NCBI RefSeq assembly: GCF_019200975.1 | Contig: NZ_JAHTMR010000004.1 | Span: forward strand, 342,662-406,661 | Length of the DNA: 64,000 nt | From: Pseudomonas sp. PD9R | GTDB taxonomy: Bacteria; Pseudomonadota; Gammaproteobacteria; Pseudomonadales; Pseudomonadaceae | Direction of reading: 5' to 3' | Part shown: piece by piece, positions 9,109 through 17,038 of the stretch | How the letters are laid out: the number at the start of each line of letters is the position of its first letter | Numbering within the stretch: the first letter of the stretch is position 1 | Translations under genes and position numbers: made by a program | Notes under the pieces: generated by a model | The model's input: only the letters and a program-made list of their open reading frames with translations | Told to the model about the DNA's origin: nothing | Database searches by the model: none

Positions 9109-11058
9109 TTATGATTTCCCGCTAAGCGTAAGTACGCGCTTAGCTGCATTCTGAAGATTCTCGTTCTCGATCTGCTGACTCCAACCTCTCAGAATTGCAT
9201 CGAGACCCTGTATAGCATTTGTATCCTTGAGGCACTCATGCCATGGGGCGGGAGCCCACATCCCGAGTTTTGGCGTGGGCAGAGATCGGATAAATTCGAC
9301 CAGGCGTTTCTGCAGCACGGGGCGTTGTTTGACAAGCTCGATCAACCCCGCGACACCTTTGGGTTGATCCGAAAAATCGTCCGCCTGGATTATCTGATCG
9401 CGGAGTGCGTCAAAAACATTCTCGGCATCAACCTCAGCCAATCCCACAATTTCTTTCTTCGTGGACGCTTGCCGGATCAGTAATGGTGGGCCCATTAGCT
9501 TGTCGACGAGCGCCTCGAGATGACTCACTACGACCTGCCCCATCAAGGAGCTGCGCTTATCGCGAGTCACGAAAATGTAGGGGCGCAGATCAACTCCGGT
9601 TAGCGCGGGGTCGATCGCCGCCCAGTTGCTGATCCAATCGCTCTTCTCCCAATCGTTCACATCGCCAGAATTGGCCACTGCCTTGAGCTTGCCAGAACTT
9701 TTCCCCTCATCCGGCTCTGAGGCGGCTCCCTTGGACTTCTTGGCCCGCTTTTCCAGTTCAGCGATGGCCGGTACCGCGCCGTCCGCATCCAGGCTCGCGA
9801 TTCGAGCAAGTTGCTCGTAAAAATCAGGGTGGAAACGCTCAGCCAGCATGATTTTCGCAAGTATTGGACGCCGGATATCCTCAACAAACCCACGAGCCTC
9901 GGCGATGGCGTAGCGCAGCATCATTGAGTTCAGGAAGCGTTTGATCTGCCGGGGGTTGCCGCGGGTACCCTCACTCAAGATCCGGGCCAGCAAGGCACTG
10001 GTATCCAACGCTTCCTGGGCAAATTCGGGAAGCGGGTTACCGAACGCACCAGCTACAGCCTTGCGGTCGAGGCCTGTGCTCTTCCAGGGCCGGAGCATGT
10101 CCTGCTGCGCGGTGTTCAAGAGCGTCTTGAATCGATCGTCATCCGTTTTGACGAAGCTCTCGAGCTGGAGCAACGTGATGTAACTACGGGTTTCTGCCAG
10201 CCCCAGGGCCGGGATGCGGAACGGTACCTGAATGAGTTTTTCGAGGTAGTTACGTGCATAGGTCACTGGCCCGGTGCCCTGAGGTAGGTCTGGGAAGTGC
10301 TCGCGCACCGCGTACTCGATCATGGCCTCATCAGCACCTACCACGAATGCTGTCCGATTGACGAAGAGGAAGAGGCGGATGGCCTCAAGCGTGGCAATGG
10401 CTGTCTTGGGCAGGCATCGATCCAGGTCATCCACGATGACCACCAACTGGTCAATGTCAGCGGCTGTTAGAAGCTCTTCGAACTCGGCCCGGAACTGATG
10501 CATGTGCTCGGGAAGTTGCTCAGATTCGGTTTCAGCATCCTTTATGAAGCCCCCAGCCTTCTCAGCAAGGCCCGTGAGGCTTTCAATGCTCAGGTGGTCG
10601 CCCGGGTTCTGCACAAAGGCGGAAATCGACTCCACGGCCCCTTTTAGCTGGTCAATGCTGGGGAGGCCGGTCAACGCGGTAAGCCCAAGCCCTCCTGCTT
10701 GCTTGGCCAGCTTGAACCAATCAACGCGCCGCAACACCTTCTTCGCAGCATCAGCGACCTTTGTGGAGTTAGGGCGAGCGCGGCGCAGTTCATCGACAAT
10801 GGTCTGGATAACGACAGTTTTCGCATCCTCAAAGCCTTCGAATGTCCACCCGTTGAACCAGATACAACATACGCGCTCATCAGCATTGAGGAGTTGCTGG
10901 GTCATCTTCAGGACACTGGATTTACCCGCCCCCCAATCACCGTGCACACCAATGGTTACCGGAGCTCCGCGTGATTCGCGAAGTAGGCGCTCCACTGTTT
11001 TGGCAATTGGGGTGTAATACAGCAGGTCAGTGGCTGTTTCCTGGTCGTTCAGGAACAT
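9109..11058 (-). CDS. qatA: QatA, KAP-family P-loop NTPase of the Qat system
   Basis: A 649-residue KAP-type ATPase. Walker A is GVHGDWGAGKSS (37-48) and Walker B is LVVIVDDLDRCLP (205-217), followed by the sensor region FLFVNRTAFVVGADE. The DDLDRC form is characteristic of KAP NTPases. A good ribosome site (AAGGGAG) precedes ATG 11058. It is the first gene of a tight four-gene operon with 8-bp or 4-bp-overlap junctions, the arrangement of the qatABCD antiphage system. The promoter must lie in the ~270-bp space upstream (11059-11329). No frameshift or missing motif is seen, so the operon appears functional. Confidence 0.9.
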   Translation of the reverse strand: MFLNDQETATDLLYYTPIAKTVERLLRESRGAPVTIGVHGDWGAGKSSVLKMTQQLLNADERVCCIWFNGWTFEGFEDAKTVVIQTIVDELRRARPNSTKVADAAKKVLRRVDWFKLAKQAGGLGLTALTGLPSIDQLKGAVESISAFVQNPGDHLSIESLTGLAEKAGGFIKDAETESEQLPEHMHQFRAEFEELLTAADIDQLVVIVDDLDRCLPKTAIATLEAIRLFLFVNRTAFVVGADEAMIEYAVREHFPDLPQGTGPVTYARNYLEKLIQVPFRIPALGLAETRSYITLLQLESFVKTDDDRFKTLLNTAQQDMLRPWKSTGLDRKAVAGAFGNPLPEFAQEALDTSALLARILSEGTRGNPRQIKRFLNSMMLRYAIAEARGFVEDIRRPILAKIMLAERFHPDFYEQLARIASLDADGAVPAIAELEKRAKKSKGAASEPDEGKSSGKLKAVANSGDVNDWEKSDWISNWAAIDPALTGVDLRPYIFVTRDKRSSLMGQVVVSHLEALVDKLMGPPLLIRQASTKKEIVGLAEVDAENVFDALRDQIIQADDFSDQPKGVAGLIELVKQRPVLQKRLVEFIRSLPTPKLGMWAPAPWHECLKDTNAIQGLDAILRGWSQQIENENLQNAAKRVLTLSGKS

Positions 11059-11329
11059 GCAGAGAACTCCCTTCCTAGCATTTGAGATTAAACCACAAGC
11101 GTGAACTCAGCGCCGGAAAGCGCCCGTACTCACATCACGGTTACAGGTATGAAATTTATGCCGCGAGTAGGCCAAGCACACGCACCGATGTCAATACGCC
11201 ATTCATCCACATCGTTGCTGAGGTGATTACGTAACAATGGTCTTTGAGTCAGCAGGGTGCGCCTGGTCAATCAAGCGTTACTTGCACCAAGACAGATCCA
11301 GGGACAACCTTTGATCGTCTGCTGGAGAA

Positions 11330-11830
11330 ATGACTCTCTCGAATCTACAAGGGACTGCAAAACACGCCCGCTGGCGACCTGCCCCCGTACCGGATGACGC
11401 AGCCATAGTCAGAGTTCGTTGCGACGCTAACAGTGCGCTGGTGACAGCTAACCATTCGAAATCCCCTGATGCGCCGGCGCATGTCGGAAATCACATTGGC
11501 CTGTACCGAGCGGAGGACGATGGCCACGTTCACTACTTAGTGTCCCCATCCAGGCACCACAACAAGGAGTCGTCGCATCGCAATGCCAACCGGTACATCG
11601 CTGATGAATGGCTCGATAAACCATGGCATCAACTTGGCGTGACTGAGCTGGTTGTGCTCAAGTCGGGGGTTTTCGGAAGTGACGCCGTCGTAGCGGAAGG
11701 GATCGGCCTGCTGTGCCGGCATGCTCCCCTCTGGGACTGGTACATCCGATTGCCCAGCCCGATGCATCTTGGCGAGAAAATAGCGGTTGACCATCCGTAC
11801 TTCGAAGCGCAGAGAAGCTCATTTGCCTAA
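11330..11830 (+). CDS. Hypothetical protein
   Basis: A 166-residue open frame starting at ATG 11330 with a fair ribosome site (CTGGAGAA). The protein is rich in His and Trp (for example VHYLVSPSRHHNK and WLDKPWHQLG) and looks like real coding sequence, but I recognise no domain. It is divergent from qatA across 271 bp and shows no operon partner. Because it lies in the defence island it may be an accessory or orphan gene. Function unknown. Confidence 0.45.
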   Translation: MTLSNLQGTAKHARWRPAPVPDDAAIVRVRCDANSALVTANHSKSPDAPAHVGNHIGLYRAEDDGHVHYLVSPSRHHNKESSHRNANRYIADEWLDKPWHQLGVTELVVLKSGVFGSDAVVAEGIGLLCRHAPLWDWYIRLPSPMHLGEKIAVDHPYFEAQRSSFA

Positions 11831-11975
11831 AGCGCCAACGGAGTACATCTGTACTCTCTCCGTGCATCGCACCACTCACGGATGCGTGGCGCTGCTGCTA
11901 TGGCAACGAGTCGTCTACCGCCGAGGCAAGTCTCAGTTTAAGTCCGTAATCCGGAAGCGATCCATTTAGTTGTTA

Positions 11976-12314
11976 ATGTCACGTGCGCAGAATACTTTGA
12001 ACACAACCCCTCTTCTCCCCGCCGGCGAGGTTAGCCAAGTGCTGACGGATGTCGCACTCGGCAAACGCATCATGATGCGAAGCACCATTCAGTCATGGAA
12101 TGAGATCTACCACGGTCTCATGCCCGTGGAAATTGATGGCTGGCGACTTACCCTCTTCAATGACTGTGACACCCTGGACTACTGCGAGTACTGCAGGTCG
12201 CCTGATGGTAGAGTCGGTACACTCGAGCTCTGGCAGCGCGACGGAGCCGATCCTGTCGAACTATTGAGTACCAGGGAGCATGAGCAGCTCGAGCGTTTAC
12301 TCGCTGCGCTCTGA
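11976..12314 (+). CDS. Small conserved Pseudomonas protein (DUF7693-like), copy 1
   Basis: A 112-residue protein, start chosen at ATG 11976 because the paralogue at 16297 aligns from the equivalent methionine. The core is strongly conserved between the two copies: VALGKRIMMRS, SWNEIY, MPVEIDG, LTLFNDCD and a C-terminal LERLL.AL. Three cysteines (NDCD, YCEYC) could form a metal or redox site. It resembles a small family restricted to pseudomonads that I recall as DUF7693; that identifier needs confirming. No function is known to me. It precedes the AbrB-type gene by 70 bp. Confidence 0.6.
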   Translation: MSRAQNTLNTTPLLPAGEVSQVLTDVALGKRIMMRSTIQSWNEIYHGLMPVEIDGWRLTLFNDCDTLDYCEYCRSPDGRVGTLELWQRDGADPVELLSTREHEQLERLLAAL

Positions 12315-12383
12315 GCCTGTACGCAAAAGCACGGTACCATTGTTGACTTAAAGCAATGGAGACCACACGTGAGAAAGCCACCT

Positions 12384-12593
12384 ATGAAAATCATGATCGA
12401 AGATTGGGATGGTGACGGTGCGATTCGAATTCCCGATGAGGTATTGCAGGAGCTCGAACTGGATGTCGGCGATGCTGTGTACTTGATAGAAGAATTTGTC
12501 GGCAACACGCGCTGCCTTGTCCTCTCAAAAACGCCTCAAATCGTGGATCGAATAGACGAACTCACTGAGACCTGGAATAGCGGACAATTATGA
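12384..12593 (+). CDS. AbrB/MazE-type DNA-binding protein, probable antitoxin
   Basis: A 69-residue protein starting MKIMIEDWDGDG, with an in-frame upstream GTG 15 bp earlier as an alternative start. The segment GAIRIPDEVLQELELDVGD is the swapped-hairpin AbrB/MazE/SpoVT signature (cf. g.irIPk.vL..lgl..Gd). The acidic C-terminal tail fits the toxin-binding part of an antitoxin. Its TGA overlaps the ATG of the next gene (ATGA at 12590-12593), so the two are translationally coupled. Such small AbrB proteins usually repress their own operon. Confidence 0.7.
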   Translation: MKIMIEDWDGDGAIRIPDEVLQELELDVGDAVYLIEEFVGNTRCLVLSKTPQIVDRIDELTETWNSGQL

Positions 12594-12997
12594 TGATTGA
12601 CGCGAATCGTCTCTGGCAACGCGAAAGGAAACGACGCTACGCCTTGTGGGATTTAGAAAGGCTGCAGCCTGGATCTGATCGAGCGATTCAGTACCTTGCG
12701 ATTCTTGATGAAATTGAGCAACAAGATCGAGATGACCCCATTGGCGATGCAGTCGACATGTCGGTTGATGAGCTACGTGAACTTGTTCCAGAAACCGAGA
12801 TCGAGGGAGTCAGCGGATCCCACTTTGTAGTCGTGCTTGACGAGCACATACCGGAACCGTGGAAGACTCGGTTCCAAGAAGCGAGTACTGGATCTACCCG
12901 TCTACGGCAGGGTAGCTATGCGGGAGATTGGCGTCGTTTTTTACGACTATGGGAGCGGGAGATGCAGCATCTCGCAGCACATAGAGAGATGCGTTAA
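12590..12997 (+). CDS. Hypothetical protein coupled to an AbrB-type antitoxin
   Basis: A 135-residue, strongly charged protein starting at ATG 12590 or the adjacent ATG 12593. The first 60 residues are helical (RLWQRERKRRYALWDLERLQ), and the C-terminal part (SGSHFVVVLDEHIPEPWKTRF, RQGSYAGDWRRFL) looks like a compact alpha/beta fold. I recognise no MazF, PIN or RelE motif. The ATGA overlap with the AbrB gene is the arrangement of a toxin-antitoxin operon, so an unrecognised toxin is possible. It could also be a conserved protein that merely shares the promoter. Confidence 0.55.
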   Translation: MMIDANRLWQRERKRRYALWDLERLQPGSDRAIQYLAILDEIEQQDRDDPIGDAVDMSVDELRELVPETEIEGVSGSHFVVVLDEHIPEPWKTRFQEASTGSTRLRQGSYAGDWRRFLRLWEREMQHLAAHREMR

Positions 12998-13015
12998 ACC
13001 CTGGCCTGACGAAAC

Positions 13016-13531
13016 TCACACGAGTATCGCCCTCTCCAGTCGACCGATAAGGTCGATGACGGCCTCCGTTTCCACACTCGTCCTCATCATATCCAGAGGA
13101 CGCTTCGAACCAAGCCCACGAACCGGCGTACTAATCCATTTCGCTGCAGCGGCGACATCGTTTTCGAACAGGGAAAGGGCTTCCTGAAAGACAGCTACCA
13201 ATGCGATCAGGCGGTCGCTTTCTAAAGCGCTGAATCGTGCTGCTTTCGCCCTTCGCGCCATCGTTGAGGGAGATACACAAATAGCCTTGGAGATATCCAC
13301 TCGCTGCATTTGCAGAACTCTCGCTATCCGCTCGAGGTACTCGAAAGGCAGTCCTTCGCGAACCAGGTCATGAAGCCTGGTGCCGCGTGACGGCAGCCCG
13401 AGGATCATCCAAATGCTCTGTGGGATCTGAGGCACTGGTTGGTATTCCTTGATCGATGACAGCACTTTCACCTCCACCTGAAAACCTACCACCGAGCCGG
13501 GCCAAGTGGCCCGAATCAGCGATATCCTCAT
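13016..13531 (-). CDS. Xre/MbcA/ParS-family antitoxin (DUF2384)
   Basis: Up to 171 residues; a GTG at 13465 with an AGGTGGAGGT ribosome site may be the real start, giving ~149 residues. The N-terminal half has a helix-turn-helix (FEYLERIARVLQMQRVDISK, STMARRAKAARF). The C-terminal half is the DUF2384 toxin-binding domain (VFQEALSLFENDVAAAAKW, STPVRGLGSKRPLDMM, RTSVETEAVIDLIGRLE). Such proteins neutralise RES-domain toxins that modify NAD+, normally encoded directly downstream. Here the downstream space is occupied by the converging gene that ends at 12997, so no RES gene is present. Confidence 0.8.
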   Translation of the reverse strand: MRISLIRATWPGSVVGFQVEVKVLSSIKEYQPVPQIPQSIWMILGLPSRGTRLHDLVREGLPFEYLERIARVLQMQRVDISKAICVSPSTMARRAKAARFSALESDRLIALVAVFQEALSLFENDVAAAAKWISTPVRGLGSKRPLDMMRTSVETEAVIDLIGRLERAILV

Positions 13532-13611
13532 TCCTCGCCACGTAGGATCTGTCCGCCCCAGGAGAACATGGTATCGAGAGGTAGTTAGTTCATCCTAGCT
13601 TGTGAGCTTTC

Positions 13612-14583
13612 GTGACCTCCCTCGAAACGCTATGCACCTCTAAGCTCGTTTTAGAAATCTACAGTTGTTGCATGACAAGCGCTCCAAGCATGGATAGTGT
13701 CAGCGCCATGAATGTCTCAAACCCGGCCCTTCCCGACTCCATTCCTCCGTCAATGCTGGCGAGCGCAGACTTGCTTGTAACGAAGACAGCGTACCTAGCC
13801 GGCATGGTCGCGCCTGAAACCGCAGCGTGCTTGAGCAAATTGTTGATGGACTCTGACGCCCATTATTCAAGGGTCATCGACGAGTACCACACAAAGCCAG
13901 AAGTTCTGAAGAATGCACTGAACTCAGCGAACCAGCATTCCACGCTGGAGAAGGTACCAGAGCTTCGTCGACGTATCGTAGCGGCGCTAGCCCACCACTA
14001 TCGCCTTCTACAAACTCCAGCTGGGAATGGGGTTGTGGCGAGAATAATTGCTCACCAGCATTTGGCTCAGCTCCGGTTACATTCTCAACTCTGGTCACTT
14101 TCTCGCGGCTTGGCCCGTAGGCAAGAGGAGTATCACGCCGCCCTGAACACGACTGATAGCACTCAAGATTTACAGGTTGCCGGTGGTGTCCAGCTATCTG
14201 ACAAAGCCTTTCTCGGCTTCATTGAGCTCATGCTTGATGTCTGCCATCAAGAAGTGGATTACATGACTACCGCTCTAAATCGTCACCAGCTTCGTCGGTC
14301 TGTTGCCCATGCGTACAGAACAAACCCGCGATTGACGGAAGCAGGCGTTAGCCTAAAAACGATGCCGGCGCTCCTAGCGTTGCTGATACAAGGCACACTA
14401 CCTCGCAGCGTATTCATAACCTTTACGGGTCTTCCGCCCAAAATAGCGAGTGACCAGCTTAACCGGCTGCTTAACCTCGATATCGTGGTGAGCCCGCCAT
14501 CGAACCTCCAAAGGCTGGAGGTTGGCTTACCGGCCTGGTTTGCCCAGGTTCTCCTTCCCGATGTTGATTTGGCATTAATTTGA
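13612..14583 (+). CDS. Fic-family protein with degenerate active site
   Basis: Up to 323 residues from GTG 13612; later ATGs at 13672 or 13708 are possible. The layout follows Fic-family proteins: LPDSIPPSMLASADLL near residue 40, a helix where the inhibitory motif should be (HYSRVIDEYH), then AALAHHYRLL, VARIIAHQHL, LWSLSRGLARRQEEYHAAL and a C-terminal winged-helix-like segment. Where active Fic proteins have HPFxDGNGR this one has TPAGNGV (135-141): the catalytic His is Thr, two residues are missing and the final Arg is Val. AMP transfer is therefore unlikely. It may be a decaying toxin or a regulatory or antitoxin-like derivative. Confidence 0.7.
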   Translation: MTSLETLCTSKLVLEIYSCCMTSAPSMDSVSAMNVSNPALPDSIPPSMLASADLLVTKTAYLAGMVAPETAACLSKLLMDSDAHYSRVIDEYHTKPEVLKNALNSANQHSTLEKVPELRRRIVAALAHHYRLLQTPAGNGVVARIIAHQHLAQLRLHSQLWSLSRGLARRQEEYHAALNTTDSTQDLQVAGGVQLSDKAFLGFIELMLDVCHQEVDYMTTALNRHQLRRSVAHAYRTNPRLTEAGVSLKTMPALLALLIQGTLPRSVFITFTGLPPKIASDQLNRLLNLDIVVSPPSNLQRLEVGLPAWFAQVLLPDVDLALI

Positions 14584-14652
14584 CGGTAAGGCGCGCTAAT
14601 AGCCCGGAGAGTGCGATAACGATGATAGCGTTAATTTGGGCTGCCGAGGTTC

Positions 14653-15273
14653 TTAGATTTCAGACAAGCCCATGTGTCTTAGTACCGCCAGCGGCACTTG
14701 ACTCACGTAGCTCTCGCTAGTAGTTTCCAGTACATCCAGTGGCTCACCTCCAATGGCTTCCATCAGACTGTTAGCTAGCCAAACCGCGTCAAGCATGCTG
14801 AACGAATAGCACATAAACTCGAATACAAGCTCCACTCCACCTTCATCAACTGTGTAGACGCCAACATTTTTAGTTGTATCATTCGCATCCGTAACGAGTT
14901 CAACAAAGTAAACGTCACTGTCCGAACCGTGACAGTTGAAATCTCCGTCGGCGTTGTAAGTCCATCCAAAAAACCCCTTTCGATATTTTCTCTTAAGTAG
15001 GCTGTTCCGCGCAGCCGGAGTAGGCGCAAATCCTGCCAGGTTTCCGACTGTGATGAGGACAGCATCGTAAAGACATCGCGCGATCTCTTCAGCTACGGCG
15101 CCGGCGAACACGATTGATACAATATCTAAGTTTAGATTTACAGTATTCTCGCCCTGCCTGAAAACCTGACATGGATATTGGTCGTTGTACTCACGATCGC
15201 GCCAGCATGTAAAATCGCGAGCCGCGTGGAATATTCGAGACTCGCTTTCATCTTTACCCATAAACACCGCCAC
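14653..15273 (-). CDS. Hypothetical protein
   Basis: A 206-residue frame with good coding character and no domain I recognise. Features are FTCWRDREYNDQYPCQVFRQGE near the N-terminus, a hydrophobic helix (IVSIVFAGAVAEEIARCLYD, about 51-70), a basic patch (LLKRKYRKGFFGW) and an acidic stretch (DSDVYFVELVTDANDTT). The base composition is poorer in G+C than the flanking genes, which suggests recent acquisition. It converges on the Fic-like gene and stands alone on its strand. Function unknown. Confidence 0.5.
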   Translation of the reverse strand: MAVFMGKDESESRIFHAARDFTCWRDREYNDQYPCQVFRQGENTVNLNLDIVSIVFAGAVAEEIARCLYDAVLITVGNLAGFAPTPAARNSLLKRKYRKGFFGWTYNADGDFNCHGSDSDVYFVELVTDANDTTKNVGVYTVDEGGVELVFEFMCYSFSMLDAVWLANSLMEAIGGEPLDVLETTSESYVSQVPLAVLRHMGLSEI

Positions 15274-15600
15274 AAATTATGATTCTTAAAATCAAATCGG
15301 ATGGTTTTGGGTCAATCTTTAACGCTGAAGAGAAATAAACCTCCGCGATTGCCACATAAAACTGCTCTCGTGGCAGCGTGGTCGCGCCCGAAAGCCCATA
15401 AACTAAGACCTTTATCTCAGGCAGGGACTATCGAGCGAAGACGGATTTCGAGTAATGGAAATGCAAGATGAGCGCTATAGATGCATCTAGGCCAACGGTT
15501 TGCTCATTGCTCTGTAATTTTTGCTCCTTCCCCCCCAATGCTGCATAGGATCAATGGCTCGGTGTAACCTGACCAAACGCCAAGTAAGGTCTCCCATACT
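15274..15600. other. Intergenic stretch without a recognisable gene
   Basis: Lies between two divergent genes (14653-15273 minus, 15601-16218 plus) and must hold their promoters. It starts with an A+T-rich part (15280-15320) and contains scattered short open frames without coding character. I see no hairpin, repeat or clear operator. Confidence 0.5.
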
Positions 15601-16218
15601 ATGAGCATTGAAGCAGAGCTCCTTCATCTCCAAGCCATCCAAAGCCTCCTCGCGCCATACCGCTACCTCTATTGCGTAGACCTTGAGGCAACCTGTGACG
15701 AGGTTGAAAAATCGGAATCACCTAGGCCGCTTACAGTCGTCCCCGATCAAATGGAAACGATCGAGATTGGCCTGGTGGTAATCGATTTGGAGTCGCTTGA
15801 GATCGTCGACGAATTCCAGCGTTTCGTCCGGCCTCTGATCAATCCTACCCTCACCGATTTCTGCAGAAAGCTTACGACCATTCAACAAGCAAACGTGGAC
15901 GGTGCCCGAACCTATCAAGAGGTTGGCGACGAGCTACGAATGTTTACAGTGCGATATTCAAACGCGGCCTGGGCGTCATGGGGTGACTATGATGCAAGAC
16001 AGCTTGAGCGCGATGCTGGCTTAGCTGGGTGCCCTTCCCTGCTCGAAGACTTGCCACACTTCAATGCCAGAAAATGGCATGCCAGCTTATATGACGATCG
16101 ACCTACATCACTTAAGCAAACAGTAGAGTCGTTAGGTCTGGAATGGCAGGGTATCTATCACCGAGGAATCGACGACGCCAGGAATGTTGCGTCCATCGTT
16201 ATAGAAATGCTCTGCTGA
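15601..16218 (+). CDS. DEDDh-type 3'-5' exonuclease (ERI1/KapD-like)
   Basis: A 205-residue exonuclease. The acidic residues are visible: YCVDLEATC (D27, E29), SWGDYDARQLERD (D129 or D131) and HRGIDDARN (H187, D192), matching the DEDDh order. The spacing resembles the ERI1-like branch acting on RNA or DNA 3' ends. It is followed by a strong hairpin at 16229-16244. The last ~61 codons and the hairpin recur as a diverged remnant at 20168-20375, so the 3' end of this gene lies at a duplication or insertion border. The gene itself appears complete. Confidence 0.8.
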   Translation: MSIEAELLHLQAIQSLLAPYRYLYCVDLEATCDEVEKSESPRPLTVVPDQMETIEIGLVVIDLESLEIVDEFQRFVRPLINPTLTDFCRKLTTIQQANVDGARTYQEVGDELRMFTVRYSNAAWASWGDYDARQLERDAGLAGCPSLLEDLPHFNARKWHASLYDDRPTSLKQTVESLGLEWQGIYHRGIDDARNVASIVIEMLC

Positions 16219-16228
16219 TTAGGTGAGC

Positions 16229-16244
16229 CGGGCCCATTGGCCCG
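16229..16244 (+). terminator. Hairpin after the exonuclease gene
   Basis: CGGGCC-CATT-GGCCCG forms a perfect 6-bp stem with a four-base loop 11 bases after the exonuclease stop. There is no T-tract, so termination strength is uncertain. The same hairpin occurs at 20360-20375. Confidence 0.55.
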
Positions 16245-16296
16245 AAGGAGCGATCCCTCCATTTACGTCACATCAAAACTTAGCTTTGAGCATGTG

Positions 16297-16635
16297 ATGC
16301 CTCGAACGCGGAATGACTTGAACACAACCTTCCCTCTTACCGCCTGCGAAGTCTGCCAGGTGCTGAAGGACGTCGCGCTCGGCAAACGCATCATGATGCG
16401 AAGTTCCATCCAGTCTTGGAACGAAATCTATAACGGACACATGCCTGTTGAGATCGATGGCTCGCGGCTCACGCTTTTCAATGATTGCGACAGCCTGGAA
16501 TACTGTGAGGAGTGCTGGTTGCCTGACGGCCGTGTCGGGTATCTTGAAACCTGGCAGCGTTATGGCACTGATCCTGTCGACCTATTAAGTGGCTGGGAAC
16601 GTGAACGGCTTGAGCGCCTGCTCAATGCGCTCTGA
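16297..16635 (+). CDS. Small conserved Pseudomonas protein (DUF7693-like), copy 2
   Basis: A 112-residue paralogue of the protein at 11976. The two share VALGKRIMMRS, IQSWNEIY, MPVEIDG, RLTLFNDCD, YCE.C..PDGRVG, DPV.LLS.WE-like and ERLLxAL. The start at ATG 16297 is chosen from that alignment; an in-frame upstream start at 16237 would add 20 residues with no counterpart. The gene follows the exonuclease by 78 bp, beyond the hairpin. No function is known. Two copies 4.3 kb apart in one island suggest duplication or arrival on separate cassettes. Confidence 0.6.
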   Translation: MPRTRNDLNTTFPLTACEVCQVLKDVALGKRIMMRSSIQSWNEIYNGHMPVEIDGSRLTLFNDCDSLEYCEECWLPDGRVGYLETWQRYGTDPVDLLSGWERERLERLLNAL

Positions 16636-16767
16636 CTCATCATCGGCGCGCTAGCGCATGTTTTATGCATCCTTCGTAGTAAACCGCCCTCACACTGTTC
16701 GGCTTGAGACGAGATTCGCTATCTTAGGTTTCGCTCAATGCAACCAAGATGAAGGCCCGCCAAGGGC

Positions 16768-16965
16768 TTAGCGCTGATACTCGTGAATAGCAGCGAACAG
16801 TGCTTCTGCCTCAAGGCGCAGCTTCTCCACTTTCTCCGCAGGCTTCGTCTCTTGCACTTCGTGGTAGCGGCGTGACGCCTGCACCGCGCGTTCCATCAAC
16901 GGCTCGCCCGCCTTCATCTTGTCGCCTAGGCTCTGGTCTTCCCTGATATTTCTATTCTTGTTCAT
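16768..16965 (-). CDS. Small hypothetical helical protein
   Basis: A 65-residue protein starting at ATG 16965 (MNKNRNIREDQS) with GGTGGA upstream. It is strongly charged and predicted helical (AVQASRRYHEVQETKPAEKVEKLRLEAEALFAAIHEYQR read in two parts), with no cysteine or membrane segment. Its stop lies near a short inverted repeat (16752-16769) that may end transcription. It precedes the RelA/SpoT-domain gene end on the same strand but is downstream of it by 73 bp, so it could be the last gene of that transcript. Function unknown. Confidence 0.5.
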   Translation of the reverse strand: MNKNRNIREDQSLGDKMKAGEPLMERAVQASRRYHEVQETKPAEKVEKLRLEAEALFAAIHEYQR

Positions 16966-17038
16966 CAAATCCACCGCTTTCGATTACTTTGCCAGCGGAG
17001 TATAGGCGTCGTTAGGGAAGACATTTCCATGAGCTATT

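Noticed and set aside
11787..11969. Short plus-strand frame of 60 codons after the hypothetical gene at 11330
   Set aside because: Overlaps the end of a better-supported gene and shows no coding character.
12590..13015. RES-domain toxin expected next to the Xre/MbcA antitoxin
   Set aside because: Neither strand shows a RES-like protein here; the plus-strand gene has a different sequence and is coupled to an AbrB gene.
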